DNA of 46,127 bases from an uncultured Duncaniella sp. GTDB taxonomy: Bacteria; Bacteroidota; Bacteroidia; Bacteroidales; Muribaculaceae. Numbering within the stretch: the stretch's first letter is position 1; the number at the start of each line of letters is the position of its first letter. A program made the translations under genes and the position numbers. Location of the stretch: the NCBI GenBank assembly GCA_910578615.1, contig CAJTRI010000020.1:1-46127 (forward strand), written 5' to 3'. A model generated the notes under the pieces. It had not been told where the DNA came from. It did not search any database and saw nothing but the letters and a program-made list of their open reading frames with translations. Shown here in pieces: positions 34,424-44,129 of this stretch.

Positions 34424-35812
34424 ATGTCAAGTCACAAAGTTACTACTTCCGGCAGTCAGCCGCGTGAGATATTTTTCTCGGCCCGCAGGGCTCTTTCCCA
34501 CCATGCCACAGGTGGGAATGTATTGATTTTTGCAACAGTCCTTGCCCTTATCGTGGCCAATATTCCGGGTCTTGGTTCTCTCTATAACGATTTCTGGAAC
34601 CAGGAGATGAGGCTTCAAGTCGGAGATTTCAATATATTCTCCCATGCAGGCCATCCGATGACCATCTTGCAGTTCATCAATGACGCCCTTATGGCCATAT
34701 TCTTCTTCAATATAGGCTTGGAGATAAAGCGAGAGATTCTTGTGGGCGAACTGTCATCGTTTCGCAATGCCCTCCTGCCTGTCATGGGGGCAGTCGGTGG
34801 AATGATTGTTCCTGTGGGACTGTATTTCGCCCTTGCCCACGGTACGGACTATGTCGATGGAGCTGCCATACCAATGGCCACTGATATCGCTTTCTCTCTG
34901 GGTGTGATAGCAATGCTTGGTACGCGGGTTCCTATTTCTCTCAAAATATTCCTCACAACCCTTGCCGTGGTTGACGACATCGGTGGTATAATAGTGATAG
35001 CCGTGTTCTATTCCTCGCATATCGATGTTGCTTTCCTCGGTTATGCAGCCATAGGGCTGACCATCCTTTTTGCGGGAGGAGCCTTGGTAAAGATTCAGTC
35101 CAAGATGTTTTATTTCATCATAGGCGGAATAGTGTGGTTCCTTGTGTTGAACTCGGGAATACATCCTACGATAGCCGGTGTGCTTGTGGCTCTCTGCGTC
35201 CCGGCTGTACCGGTATATGCCCCTAAGAAATACATAAAGGAGATATGGGAGAATATACGCAAGTTCAGTGATGATGACGAGGATGACCTTGCCAGGAGAA
35301 GCATACTCAGCCATGAGCAGATGGACTGGCTCAAACGTATAGAGAGCGCGTCTGACCGTGTGATATCTCCTCTTCAAGATATGGAAGACCTGTTGCATCC
35401 GTTGACGTCATATCTGATTATCCCGCTTTTTGCGTTTGCCAACGCCGGAATCTATCTTCTTGACATCAATCCTGTCACTATCGTGAGCGGTATAAGCCTC
35501 GCTATAATAGTAGGTCTCGTTGCCGGAAAGTTTATCGGTATATTCCTCTTCTCGTGGCTGACAGTAAAGATAGGGCTGGCACCCATGCCGGATAAGGCCG
35601 ATTGGAAGATGGTAGCGGCGATCTCGATGCTTGGTGGAATAGGTTTTACCGTCTCGCTGTTTATAGCCGGTCTGACTTTCGGCGACGGAGGCGCCGAGGC
35701 TGCGGTGTTGCTTTCCGAGGCAAAGATAGGAATCGTTGTCGGATCGCTCCTGTCAGGACTCACAGGCTACCTGTTGCTGAAAGCCTTTCTGCCTGTGAGG
35801 GATATGGGATAG
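34424..35812 (+). CDS. nhaA: Na+/H+ antiporter NhaA
   Basis: NhaA exchanges sodium for protons and supports salt and alkali tolerance. The 462-residue inner-membrane protein has the catalytic pair Asp184-Asp185 (AVVDDIGGI), the conserved Asp154 in MATDIAFSLG, and FFFNIGLEIKREI. It carries an acidic cytoplasmic insertion (about 284-315, with DDDEDD) as in many Bacteroidetes homologues. It lies 51 nt after the DoxX-like gene in the same direction. Its end is 1 bp from the minus-strand beta-barrel gene. Confidence 0.95.
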   Translation: MSSHKVTTSGSQPREIFFSARRALSHHATGGNVLIFATVLALIVANIPGLGSLYNDFWNQEMRLQVGDFNIFSHAGHPMTILQFINDALMAIFFFNIGLEIKREILVGELSSFRNALLPVMGAVGGMIVPVGLYFALAHGTDYVDGAAIPMATDIAFSLGVIAMLGTRVPISLKIFLTTLAVVDDIGGIIVIAVFYSSHIDVAFLGYAAIGLTILFAGGALVKIQSKMFYFIIGGIVWFLVLNSGIHPTIAGVLVALCVPAVPVYAPKKYIKEIWENIRKFSDDDEDDLARRSILSHEQMDWLKRIESASDRVISPLQDMEDLLHPLTSYLIIPLFAFANAGIYLLDINPVTIVSGISLAIIVGLVAGKFIGIFLFSWLTVKIGLAPMPDKADWKMVAAISMLGGIGFTVSLFIAGLTFGDGGAEAAVLLSEAKIGIVVGSLLSGLTGYLLLKAFLPVRDMG

Positions 35813-35813
35813 T

Positions 35814-36512
35814 CTATCTGATTCTGAACATATATCCGAGCGTGATTTCTATGGACATTCCTCGGGATGCTCCGAAGAAGTCACGCTTTGTGGCTTTGAA
35901 TATGTTGCCAAGACCATAGTAATACCGCCCTTCGAGCATTATGGAATGTCTCTGTTTGATAAGCAGCTCCATTCCAATGCCTGCCGCTATTCCGTAATCA
36001 AATTTGTTCTGGATATCCATGGCCAGCTGTTCGTTGGTGCGGAAACCTGCCGGAAACCCCTCTATTTCCTTGTAATTCTTGTAGTCAAAGTTGGACGTGA
36101 TATTGTCCCCTATCATGTAGCCGAACTCCGGGCCGAGGTTTATAAACCCTTTGAACCTGTCCGATCCGAAATATATGTGCGTCATAAACGGAATCTGGAT
36201 ATAGGTGAGTTGGCGTGAGTATTCATATTCAGGAGCCTTGTCGCGCACGAAGTCTTCTTTCCATCCGCGCTGTGTCACGTTGACTTCGGCAAGGAGTCCG
36301 AAAATCTTTTCCTCGGTATATCGTGCTGTTAGTCCGAAAGTCACGCCTTGTACCATCTTCTGGTGTACGCCGGGTGAGAAAGTCATCTTTGACAGAGTGG
36401 CACCCCCCTTGCCTCCGAGATAGAACTTGGGGGAATATTCGCGCTGCGCCATAAGCATCGAAGGACAGACCACAGATGCTATCAGGAATATGAGTAGCAG
36501 ACGGACGCGCAT
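35814..36512 (-). CDS. PorT-like outer-membrane beta-barrel protein
   Basis: This 232-residue protein has a signal peptide (cleavage after about residue 23, SMLMAQ) followed by alternating amphipathic strands typical of an eight-stranded barrel (OMP_b-brl_2 / PorT-like). Examples are YLGGKGGATLSKMTF and TYIQIPFMTHIYFG; it ends in MFRIR with an aromatic near the C-terminus. Its ATG overlaps the LysM stop codon by 1 bp, so both are translated together. Function is unknown. Confidence 0.8.
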   Translation of the reverse strand: MRVRLLLIFLIASVVCPSMLMAQREYSPKFYLGGKGGATLSKMTFSPGVHQKMVQGVTFGLTARYTEEKIFGLLAEVNVTQRGWKEDFVRDKAPEYEYSRQLTYIQIPFMTHIYFGSDRFKGFINLGPEFGYMIGDNITSNFDYKNYKEIEGFPAGFRTNEQLAMDIQNKFDYGIAAGIGMELLIKQRHSIMLEGRYYYGLGNIFKATKRDFFGASRGMSIEITLGYMFRIR

Positions 36513-38344
36513 CAGAGAATATTTTTTTCGGTTATACCGCCGGGACGGAAGTTTATGAAGTATAGCACGTCATTGTAGCTTCCTGAGTCGGGAGAGGCGT
36601 TGATGAAGCGGAAACCGTTCTGCACGCCGTCATACTTTTCGGTACCTTCGGCAAGATTGCGTATGAGGAACATGCCGGTGTCGAAACCGAGAAGTCCTTG
36701 GCGCGGAACGGCGGCTTCCATGTTCCTGCCATACCATCGGTGGAATTTGTGTTCGATATCGCGTGTACGGTCGTTGTCATCGTCCGAATAGAAGCGAGAA
36801 TATACGGTGGTATTGAGTTTGTGCATGTTGTCAAGTGTCTCGCCTCGATATGTGATCCATTCTGGGTATCCGAACATCTTTACTGTGGGGGTGACAGCCT
36901 CGTCACGCCATTCGATTATTCCTGGCATCATCTTGTTCAGGTCGGCTTGTTTGCCGGATAGCGGGATGAATGTATAGCTTCCGTCGGCAGGAAGGGCTTT
37001 GAGGTTCGCCGGCATGAGTCGGCCGTCAAACGATACATCCATGTAGGTGATTCCTTTTGCATCGAGGGACTTTTTCAAGGCGTTTACGAAGTCGGCCTTG
37101 TCGGGGGTAGATCCGTTGAGTGACAGAAACACAGGTGTGGAATAACGAAGTCTTTCAGCCATTCCCTCGATGGCTTTCTCTATCATGAGATTGCTGGGAA
37201 GATTGCCCTGCATCATGTCAGGATTGGTGAGATAGGAGTCGTTTCTGACAAGGAACGAGTTGAGTATCTTGACGTTGTTTGCCTTACCCCATTCTCCGAG
37301 CACGGCAAGCTGTTCGGCATTGTCAGGTGCCACGACTACGTTTATGTCCTTGAACTCCGGGGAGGCTGTAAGCTCCTTGACTGTGAGAGTCGAACCTTCC
37401 GTGTCGAAAGCCTTTATGTGGATGGGAGAAGAGGAGTGTCTCAGAGAGTCGGCAGCAATAAGCATACCTTTATAGAACTCAGTACATCTCAGGGCGCCTT
37501 TTGACGGTGTTTCTTCTTTGAGCATGAACGGCAGTACTACGGCTATGTTTACTGCTGGCTTCCCGCTGTCAGGAGTGGCGTTGCCTTCATCCGTGGTCTC
37601 TTCGGGTTTCGGCAGGGCCGGATTCTCATCGGTGGTCGTGGCTGTCTCGTGGGGCGGTAGCTCTTGTTGCTTCGAGGCACAATCTTTATTGCCGGGTTTT
37701 GCGTTGCCGGGTATATTTAGCACCTGTCCGGCTTTGAGCGATGTTACTCCCGGATTTGCGGCTTCGAGCTGTGCCACGGTGATGCCGTGTTCGTGGGCTA
37801 TGGAATAGAAGGTCTCTTTCTTCTTTACTATATAGGCATTCTGCTGTGACGGTGCTGGTCGGGATGCGGCCGGTTTAATGGGTGTGTCGCCGGCAGTATC
37901 GGTCTTGATGGTGATGGTCTGTCCGGCTTTCAGGCCTTCGCGCAAGGCCGGATTCCAGTTTGTAATTTCATCCGTGGTGACGCCGTATTTTCTTGCTATA
38001 CCGAAGATTGTCTCGCCTTTCTCTACCTTGTGGCTTATGATCTTACGTGAGACGGTAGCGGATGTAGCATTGTCCGCAGGCTGTTCCTGCTCCATAGGGA
38101 AGTACAGTGTCATCCCGGATTTAAGGCCGTCGGCCACCGCAGGATTCTCTTTAAGCAGCTGTTCCTTGGTGATGCCGAATTTGTAGCATATCGAATAGAC
38201 GGTCTCCTTGGCGGGCACCTCGTAGTAGTGATATACTTTGCCGTTGATTGTTCTGACGGGTAAATCCTTTATCGTGGCAGACATCGCGATTGCCGATGAA
38301 GCCCATACAAGGGTTGATATAATGACTTTTCGTGAAAGGTTCAT
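36512..38344 (-). CDS. Three-LysM protein with periplasmic-binding-like domain
   Basis: This 610-residue exported protein has a signal peptide (about 1-23), three LysM peptidoglycan-binding modules (about 38-84, 104-148, 170-213; each with a YSI/FGIA-type core and an ENP-like turn), a Pro/Thr/Glu-rich linker (220-262) and a large type-1 periplasmic-binding-like domain (about 264-600, starting NIAVVLPFM). The second half probably binds a small ligand or protein. It is first in a two-gene operon with the beta-barrel, which suggests a link between cell wall and outer membrane. Confidence 0.85.
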   Translation of the reverse strand: MNLSRKVIISTLVWASSAIAMSATIKDLPVRTINGKVYHYYEVPAKETVYSICYKFGITKEQLLKENPAVADGLKSGMTLYFPMEQEQPADNATSATVSRKIISHKVEKGETIFGIARKYGVTTDEITNWNPALREGLKAGQTITIKTDTAGDTPIKPAASRPAPSQQNAYIVKKKETFYSIAHEHGITVAQLEAANPGVTSLKAGQVLNIPGNAKPGNKDCASKQQELPPHETATTTDENPALPKPEETTDEGNATPDSGKPAVNIAVVLPFMLKEETPSKGALRCTEFYKGMLIAADSLRHSSSPIHIKAFDTEGSTLTVKELTASPEFKDINVVVAPDNAEQLAVLGEWGKANNVKILNSFLVRNDSYLTNPDMMQGNLPSNLMIEKAIEGMAERLRYSTPVFLSLNGSTPDKADFVNALKKSLDAKGITYMDVSFDGRLMPANLKALPADGSYTFIPLSGKQADLNKMMPGIIEWRDEAVTPTVKMFGYPEWITYRGETLDNMHKLNTTVYSRFYSDDDNDRTRDIEHKFHRWYGRNMEAAVPRQGLLGFDTGMFLIRNLAEGTEKYDGVQNGFRFINASPDSGSYNDVLYFINFRPGGITEKNIL

Positions 38345-38397
38345 ATTTAGGGGAGTAGTCGTGGTTTGTTGGCATCTGGTCGGACGCTTTCAAGCCA

Positions 38398-38405
38398 CAA
38401 AATTA
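38398..38405 (-). promoter_or_regulatory. Probable -7 element of the LysM gene
   Basis: TAATTTTG on the minus strand matches TAnnTTTG. It lies about 54 nt before the start codon at 38344; the -33 element is unclear. Confidence 0.5.
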
Positions 38406-38470
38406 CAAAATATTTCATTCCGCCATGCCACATTGTCAGACAAAAACTGTATAAAGCTGAATTTTAATAC

Positions 38471-38478
38471 TAACTTTG
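38471..38478 (+). promoter_or_regulatory. Probable -7 element of serB
   Basis: TAACTTTG matches TAnnTTTG, 25 nt before the serB ATG. The -33 element is unclear. Confidence 0.5.
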
Positions 38479-38503
38479 CAATCTGAAAACATATAGGTAG
38501 CAC

Positions 38504-39730
38504 ATGGAAACATCACAGCTTGAACTAATTCTTATCAACATATCAGGTCAGGATCACCCGGGCGTGACTTCGGCTCTTTCTGAGATTCTTGCCCGATATG
38601 ACGCCGGAATACTTGACATCGGACAGGCCGATATCCACCATACGCTTTCGCTCGGACTCCTTATAAAGACTGATTCGAAAGTCTCGGGCAATATAATGAA
38701 GGAACTTCTTTTCAAGGCTTCTGAACTTAATGTCAATATCAGGTTTACTCCCGTCAGCATAAAGGAATATGAGGACTGGGTGGGGCGTCAGGGGAAGAAC
38801 CGCTGGATTATCACCCTGCTCGGCCGTCGGTTGACGGCGCGTCAGATTGCAAATGTCACGGCAGAGATTTCGGCGCAGGGAATGAATATCGATGCCATCC
38901 AGCGTCTGACAGGACGCATGCCTCTGACCGAGGAGATTCCGTTGTCAAAGTCGTGTGTGGAGTTTTCTGTACGAGGCACTCCCGATGATGCCCACGCCAT
39001 GCAGGCAAGATTCATGCAGCTGGCCCAAGAGGATGAGTTTGACATTTCCATGCAGGAGGATACCCTTTATCGCCGTTGCCGTCGACTGATATGCTTCGAT
39101 ATGGATTCCACACTCATAGAGACCGAGGTTATTGACGAACTTGCCATGCGGGCCGGGGTGGGGGACAAGGTAAAGGATATCACGGAACGAGCCATGAGGG
39201 GTGAGATCGACTTCTGCGAGAGTTTCCGTGAGCGTGTGGCCCTCCTCGAAGGACTTGATGTGTCCGTTATGGAGGATATAGCACGCAACCTTCCCATAAC
39301 CGAGGGTGTCGACCGAATGATGCACGTCCTTAAACGAGCCGGATATAAGACGGCGATTCTTTCGGGCGGATTCACCTATTTCGGCAATTATCTGAAACAG
39401 AAGTTTGGTTTTGACTATGTCTATGCCAACGAGCTTGAGATAGTGGACGGCAAACTCACAGGACGCTATAAAGGGGAGATTGTGGATGGTCGCAGGAAGG
39501 CCGAACTTCTGCGGCTGATAGCCCAGGTGGAGAATGTCAACATAGCCCAGACCATCGCTGTTGGCGATGGAGCCAACGACCTTCCGATGCTCTCTACCGC
39601 CGGTCTCGGAATAGCCTTCCATGCCAAGCCGAAGGTAAAAGCCAATGCGGAGCAGTCAATCTCGACCATAGGGCTTGACGGCGTTCTATATTTCCTCGGC
39701 TTCAAGGATTCATTTATCACTGAGTCTTAA
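38504..39730 (+). CDS. serB: Phosphoserine phosphatase SerB
   Basis: SerB dephosphorylates phosphoserine in the last step of serine synthesis. The 408-residue protein has two N-terminal ACT-like regulatory modules (about 5-90 and 100-185) and a C-terminal HAD phosphatase: DMDST (199-203) with nucleophile Asp199, LSGGFTYF, and GDGANDLPM. The length fits the long form with duplicated ACT domains. ACT domains probably sense serine. It has its own promoter and a downstream 62-nt gap to the next gene. Confidence 0.94.
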   Translation: METSQLELILINISGQDHPGVTSALSEILARYDAGILDIGQADIHHTLSLGLLIKTDSKVSGNIMKELLFKASELNVNIRFTPVSIKEYEDWVGRQGKNRWIITLLGRRLTARQIANVTAEISAQGMNIDAIQRLTGRMPLTEEIPLSKSCVEFSVRGTPDDAHAMQARFMQLAQEDEFDISMQEDTLYRRCRRLICFDMDSTLIETEVIDELAMRAGVGDKVKDITERAMRGEIDFCESFRERVALLEGLDVSVMEDIARNLPITEGVDRMMHVLKRAGYKTAILSGGFTYFGNYLKQKFGFDYVYANELEIVDGKLTGRYKGEIVDGRRKAELLRLIAQVENVNIAQTIAVGDGANDLPMLSTAGLGIAFHAKPKVKANAEQSISTIGLDGVLYFLGFKDSFITES

Positions 39731-39792
39731 AAGTGTATCCGGCATTTGTTATCAGATACATTCTTTAAAAAACCACACAAAGAAAGTTTGCC

Positions 39793-42700
39793 ATGCATGA
39801 CGACGCGTTGACCCGGCTTTATTTCAAAGATACTTCCTTTCAGAATCTGATGCAGAGGCGCATCTTCAATGTCCTCCTTATCGCTTCGGCTTATGATGCC
39901 TTCATGATGGAGGAGGATGGACGAGTGGAGGAACAGTTGTATTTTGAGTACACATCCCTTAACCTCTCTTCGCCTCCGCGTGTGACAAGGGCGCTAAACT
40001 CGGCCGAGGCTCTTGAAATCATGAGCCAAAAGTCATTCGACCTCGTTATAATGATGCCGGGCAATGATGTTAGCGAGACATTCACAGGTGCCCGCAGGAT
40101 TAAGGAGATGTATCCTTCCCAGCCTATCGTAGTTCTCACCCCGTTCTCCAAGGAGGTGTCACAGCGTCTTTCCAATGAGGATTTCTCAGGCATAGACTAT
40201 GTGTTTTCATGGCTTGGCAACGTAGACCTTCTGCTTGCAATCATAAAGCTGTTGGAGGACAAGATGAATGCCGACAATGACATAAACAGTGTCGGCGTCC
40301 AGATGATACTTCTTGTAGAGGATTCTGTGAGATTCTATTCCTCGGTGCTCCCCATAGTCTACAAATTCATACTCAAACAGTCAAGGGAATTTTCCACCGA
40401 GGCTCTTAACGAGCATGAGAAGATGTTGCGTATGCGCGGTCGTCCAAAAGTGATGCTGGCCCGTGACTATGAGGAGGCCGTAGAGCTTTACGACCGATAT
40501 TCCGAACATATCCTCGGTGTCATAAGCGATGTCTCGTTCAAGAGGGAAGGTGTCAAGGACTCCAAGGCAGGGATAAGGCTCGCACGCGAGTTGCGCCGCA
40601 GGGATCCGTATCTGCCTCTCATAATAGAGAGTTCCGAAGTGGAGAATTCCAAAGATGTCCACGAACTCGGAGGCACCTTTATAGACAAGAATTCCAAGAA
40701 GTTCCCGGTAGACCTCGGAAAGGCCATCATTGACAATTTCGGTTTCGGGGATTTCGTGATACGAAACCCGGATACCGGGGAGGAAATTCGCCGCATACAT
40801 TCGCTCAAAGACCTTCAAAAACACATATTCGATATCCCGGCCGATGCCCTGTACTGGCATGCATCGTTCAACGACATCTCTCGCTGGCTCTACTCTCGTG
40901 CGATGTTCCCGATTGCGGATGTCATAAAGCATCACAGGTTCCGCAGCGTCAGTGACGCGCCCCAGGTGCGCCAGCTTTTCTTTGACCTCATAGTCAAGTA
41001 TCGCAAGATGAAGAACCGTGGCGTAGTCGCCGTGTTCCGTCAGGATCGTTTTGACCATTATTCCAATTTTGCACGCATAGGGCAGGGATCGCTTGGAGGC
41101 AAGGGACGCGGTCTTGCTTTCATAGATTCCATAATCAAGAAAAATCCTGTCTGTGACAACTTTGACGGCATAAGCATCACGATTCCGCGCACCGTGGTGC
41201 TCTGTACCGATGTGTTTGACGAGTTCATGGAGAGCAACCAGCTCTACCCGGTGGCGTTGAGCAATGCCTCGGACGAGGAAATCCTCAGGGCATTTCTTAA
41301 AGCCCGGCTCCCTAAGAGTATAAAGGATGATTTGAAGGCTCTGATAGAGGTGGTGGACACACCTATTGCCGTCCGTTCGTCAAGTCTGTTGGAGGACTCT
41401 CACTACCAACCTTTTGCCGGAATATATTCGACCTACATGGTGCCCAAGTTCAAAGACTCGGAGAGGATGCTTAGATTCCTGATAGATGCCGTCAAGGGTG
41501 TTTATGCGTCAGTGTTCTATGCCGATTCCAAGGCATATATGACTGCTACGTCCAATATCATCGATCAGGAAAAGATGGCCGTGATATTGCAGGAGGTGGT
41601 CGGAAAGGATGTAGATGGTTATTATTTCCCTTCGTTCTCTGGTGTCGGGCGTTCGCTTAATTACTATCCGCTCGGTGACGAGAGGCCCGAGGACGGTGTG
41701 GCCGAGATTGCTGTCGGACTCGGAAAATATATCGTTGACGGCGGCGTGGGCCTGCGGTTTTCGCCACGCCATCCCGAGAATGTGTTGCAGACGTCCGAAC
41801 TCGAACTTGCTCTTCGTGACACCCAGACACGCATGTATGCCCTTGATATGAAGGGAGATGAGCGTGAGGTATCGCTCAACGGGTCTAAAATCTCGTCGCC
41901 TATACCGTCGTTGTCCCGGCTTGAAGTCGATGACGGGTACAATGTCGCTAAAATACGTGTGCAGGATATGGCAGACCGAGGCGAACTTAAATACATGGTG
42001 TCTACCTTTGATTTCCGTGACAACGTAATACGTGACAACGACCTTGGAGAGGGACGTAAGCTTGTCACGTTCAGCAATGTCCTGAAACACAATGTATATC
42101 CTCTTGCCGAGGCCCTTGATTTCATGCTTCGCACAGGACAGGAGGAGATGCAGCGTCCTGTGGAGATAGAGTTTGCCGGAATGATTGACAAAAAAGGTGA
42201 CAGCAAGGGGCGTCTTTACTGGCTTCAGATACGTCCCATAGTCGACCGTAAGGAAAATGTTGACGAGTCGGTCATGAACACTCCTGATGACAGGCTCCTG
42301 CTCAAATCATCCACAGCTCTCGGACATGGCAATATCGAGGGTGTCAGAACCGTGGTATATGTCCGCCCGGACAAGTTTTCGTCATTCAACAATTCGTTGA
42401 TAGCACGAGAGATGGAGAAGATCAACCGTGGATTTCTGGAACGTGACGAGAAATATATACTTATCGGGCCGGGCCGCTGGGGGTCGTCAGATACCGCTCT
42501 CGGCATTCCTGTAAAATGGCCGGCGATATCGGGTGCAAGACTCATAGTGGAGTCAGCACTTCCGAATTACAGGATAGAACCGAGTCAGGGTACCCACTTT
42601 TTCCAGAATCTCACATCATTCGGAGTTGCCTATTTCACCATTGATACGGCCAAGGCACGGAAGTCAGGAAGCGATGTCGGGGATATATATGATGTGGCCT

Positions 42701-42819
42701 TTCTGGACAGCCTCCCTGCCATATATGAGAGCGATTATATCCGCATCGTCACCTTCCCGGAGCCGCTGAGCATCGGAGTCAACGGCCTGAAAGGAACCGG
42801 CGTTGTGGTCAAGCCTTGA
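39793..42819 (+). CDS. Receiver-receiver-PEP-synthase-like ATP-grasp protein
   Basis: This 1008-residue protein has two receiver-like domains followed by a PEP synthase/PPDK-type ATP-grasp domain. Receiver 1 (about 25-155) lacks the phospho-acceptor aspartate (DLVIMMPG at 83-90). Receiver 2 (about 170-312) looks complete, with LLVEDS (Glu176-Asp177), GVISDV (Asp246) and Lys299. The ATP-grasp part has GGKGRG (435-440), VRSSSLLED (about 528-536) and LQIRPI (about 815). No TSHAA phosphohistidine domain or PEP-binding TIM barrel follows; the last 170 residues are of unknown fold. Function is unknown; it could be a phospho-regulated kinase or a regulator tied to PEP metabolism. Confidence 0.85.
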   Translation: MHDDALTRLYFKDTSFQNLMQRRIFNVLLIASAYDAFMMEEDGRVEEQLYFEYTSLNLSSPPRVTRALNSAEALEIMSQKSFDLVIMMPGNDVSETFTGARRIKEMYPSQPIVVLTPFSKEVSQRLSNEDFSGIDYVFSWLGNVDLLLAIIKLLEDKMNADNDINSVGVQMILLVEDSVRFYSSVLPIVYKFILKQSREFSTEALNEHEKMLRMRGRPKVMLARDYEEAVELYDRYSEHILGVISDVSFKREGVKDSKAGIRLARELRRRDPYLPLIIESSEVENSKDVHELGGTFIDKNSKKFPVDLGKAIIDNFGFGDFVIRNPDTGEEIRRIHSLKDLQKHIFDIPADALYWHASFNDISRWLYSRAMFPIADVIKHHRFRSVSDAPQVRQLFFDLIVKYRKMKNRGVVAVFRQDRFDHYSNFARIGQGSLGGKGRGLAFIDSIIKKNPVCDNFDGISITIPRTVVLCTDVFDEFMESNQLYPVALSNASDEEILRAFLKARLPKSIKDDLKALIEVVDTPIAVRSSSLLEDSHYQPFAGIYSTYMVPKFKDSERMLRFLIDAVKGVYASVFYADSKAYMTATSNIIDQEKMAVILQEVVGKDVDGYYFPSFSGVGRSLNYYPLGDERPEDGVAEIAVGLGKYIVDGGVGLRFSPRHPENVLQTSELELALRDTQTRMYALDMKGDEREVSLNGSKISSPIPSLSRLEVDDGYNVAKIRVQDMADRGELKYMVSTFDFRDNVIRDNDLGEGRKLVTFSNVLKHNVYPLAEALDFMLRTGQEEMQRPVEIEFAGMIDKKGDSKGRLYWLQIRPIVDRKENVDESVMNTPDDRLLLKSSTALGHGNIEGVRTVVYVRPDKFSSFNNSLIAREMEKINRGFLERDEKYILIGPGRWGSSDTALGIPVKWPAISGARLIVESALPNYRIEPSQGTHFFQNLTSFGVAYFTIDTAKARKSGSDVGDIYDVAFLDSLPAIYESDYIRIVTFPEPLSIGVNGLKGTGVVVKP

Positions 42820-42890
42820 TTCGTAGGTCTGTCTGATTTATCGGCTGTTGCAGGCCATCGGAATTACCAACATTAGAATGAAAGAATAAA

Positions 42891-43847
42891 ATGGAGTATA
42901 GATTTTGTGGAAGGAGCGGACTCAGGCTTCCTTTGGTTTCGCTCGGCATGTGGCACAACTTCGGCGATACCGACAGTTTCTCTACCATGAAGAAGGTGGT
43001 GTTCAAGGCTTTTGAACGCGGAGTGACGCATTTTGACCTTGCCAACAACTACGGGCCTCCACCCGGAAGTGCCGAACTTAATTTCGGCAGGATTCTTCGC
43101 GAGGGTCTCGGTTCCCACCGTGACGAGATAATAGTGTCATCCAAGGCGGGACATTTCATGTGGGAAGGCCCTTATGGCGACGGTGGGTCAAGAAAGTATA
43201 TAATGGCGAGTATCGACCAGAGTCTCAGGCGCACTGGACTTGAATATTTTGACATATTTTATAGCCATCGTTACTGTGAGGAGACCCCTCTCGAAGAGAC
43301 GGCACAGGCGCTTATAGATATTGTGAGACAGGGTAAGGCTCTATATGTGGGTCTATCAAAATACCCCATAGACAAGGCCCGTCAGGTATGCGACATGATG
43401 AAGGAGCAGCATGTGAGATGCCTTATATATCAGGATAAGTATAACATGTTGTCTCGTCGGCCGGAGCCGGGATATTTTGACTTCATGAGTCAGGAAGGGC
43501 TCGGTTTCATCGCCTTCTCTCCGCTTGCACAGGGATTGCTTACCAACAGATATATAGGTGGTATACCTTCTGATTCACGAGTGGCGAAAAGTGGGATATT
43601 CCTTCGTCAGGAGGACATCACGCCCGAATTGGTGTCAAAGATCATCCGGCTTGACGAGATTGCCGGACAGCGTGGCCAGTCACTTGCGCAGATGTCCTTG
43701 TCATGGCTCTTGGAGAAGCAAGTACTGACCTCGGTCATTGTAGGAGCAAGTTCTGTCAGACAGTTGGAAGACAATCTCAAAGCTGTCGATAATTACAGAT
43801 TCGGATCCGATGAGCTCTCAGCCATAGAGGATGTAATAAACGGCTGA
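42891..43847 (+). CDS. Aldo/keto reductase (YghZ-like)
   Basis: This 318-residue NADPH-dependent reductase has the aldo/keto reductase catalytic set: Asp49, Tyr54, Lys85 and His126 (FDLANNYG, SSKAGH, YSHRY). The sequence GPPPGSAELNFGRIL after the tyrosine is typical of the YghZ/AKR14 group that reduces L-glyceraldehyde 3-phosphate and related aldehydes. The cofactor-binding end (VGASSVRQLEDNL) is present. It is cytoplasmic. A strong terminator follows 18 nt after the stop codon. Confidence 0.9.
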   Translation: MEYRFCGRSGLRLPLVSLGMWHNFGDTDSFSTMKKVVFKAFERGVTHFDLANNYGPPPGSAELNFGRILREGLGSHRDEIIVSSKAGHFMWEGPYGDGGSRKYIMASIDQSLRRTGLEYFDIFYSHRYCEETPLEETAQALIDIVRQGKALYVGLSKYPIDKARQVCDMMKEQHVRCLIYQDKYNMLSRRPEPGYFDFMSQEGLGFIAFSPLAQGLLTNRYIGGIPSDSRVAKSGIFLRQEDITPELVSKIIRLDEIAGQRGQSLAQMSLSWLLEKQVLTSVIVGASSVRQLEDNLKAVDNYRFGSDELSAIEDVING

Positions 43848-43865
43848 CCATAAGCAGGTATGATA

Positions 43866-43910
43866 ATACTTTACGCCCCCGCAGACACGATTTGTGGGGG
43901 CGTAAAGTAT
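43866..43910. terminator. Strong hairpin terminator after the aldo/keto reductase
   Basis: A 15-bp perfect stem (43866-43880 with 43896-43910), extendable by 3 pairs, closes a short loop. It marks the end of the core gene block before the accessory region, and can act in both directions though the T-tracts are short. Confidence 0.75.
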
Positions 43911-44015
43911 CTTGTGATGTAAATAACGCAAAGACAGGAAATCTCACCCTGATATCGAACTTAAATTCAATGTATAACTACACAATACTTCCCTAACTGC
44001 GCCTATGAAGCACAA

Positions 44016-44061
44016 GCCAATGGGTGGTGTCTGTCCTCGAACCACTGTGGTTACCATTGGC
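44016..44061. repeat. Two-level hairpin in intergenic DNA
   Basis: GCCAATGG (44016-44023) pairs with CCATTGGC (44054-44061), and directly inside GTGGT (44024-44028) pairs with ACCAC (44041-44045). It could be part of an RNA or a site for a protein. Apart from it I see nothing in 43911-44129. Confidence 0.4.
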
Positions 44062-44129
44062 ATCGTGGTACACCCTCGTAGACTGAAACAGCACATTTTG
44101 TAACAAGGAAGACAGACTGAGCATATCTA

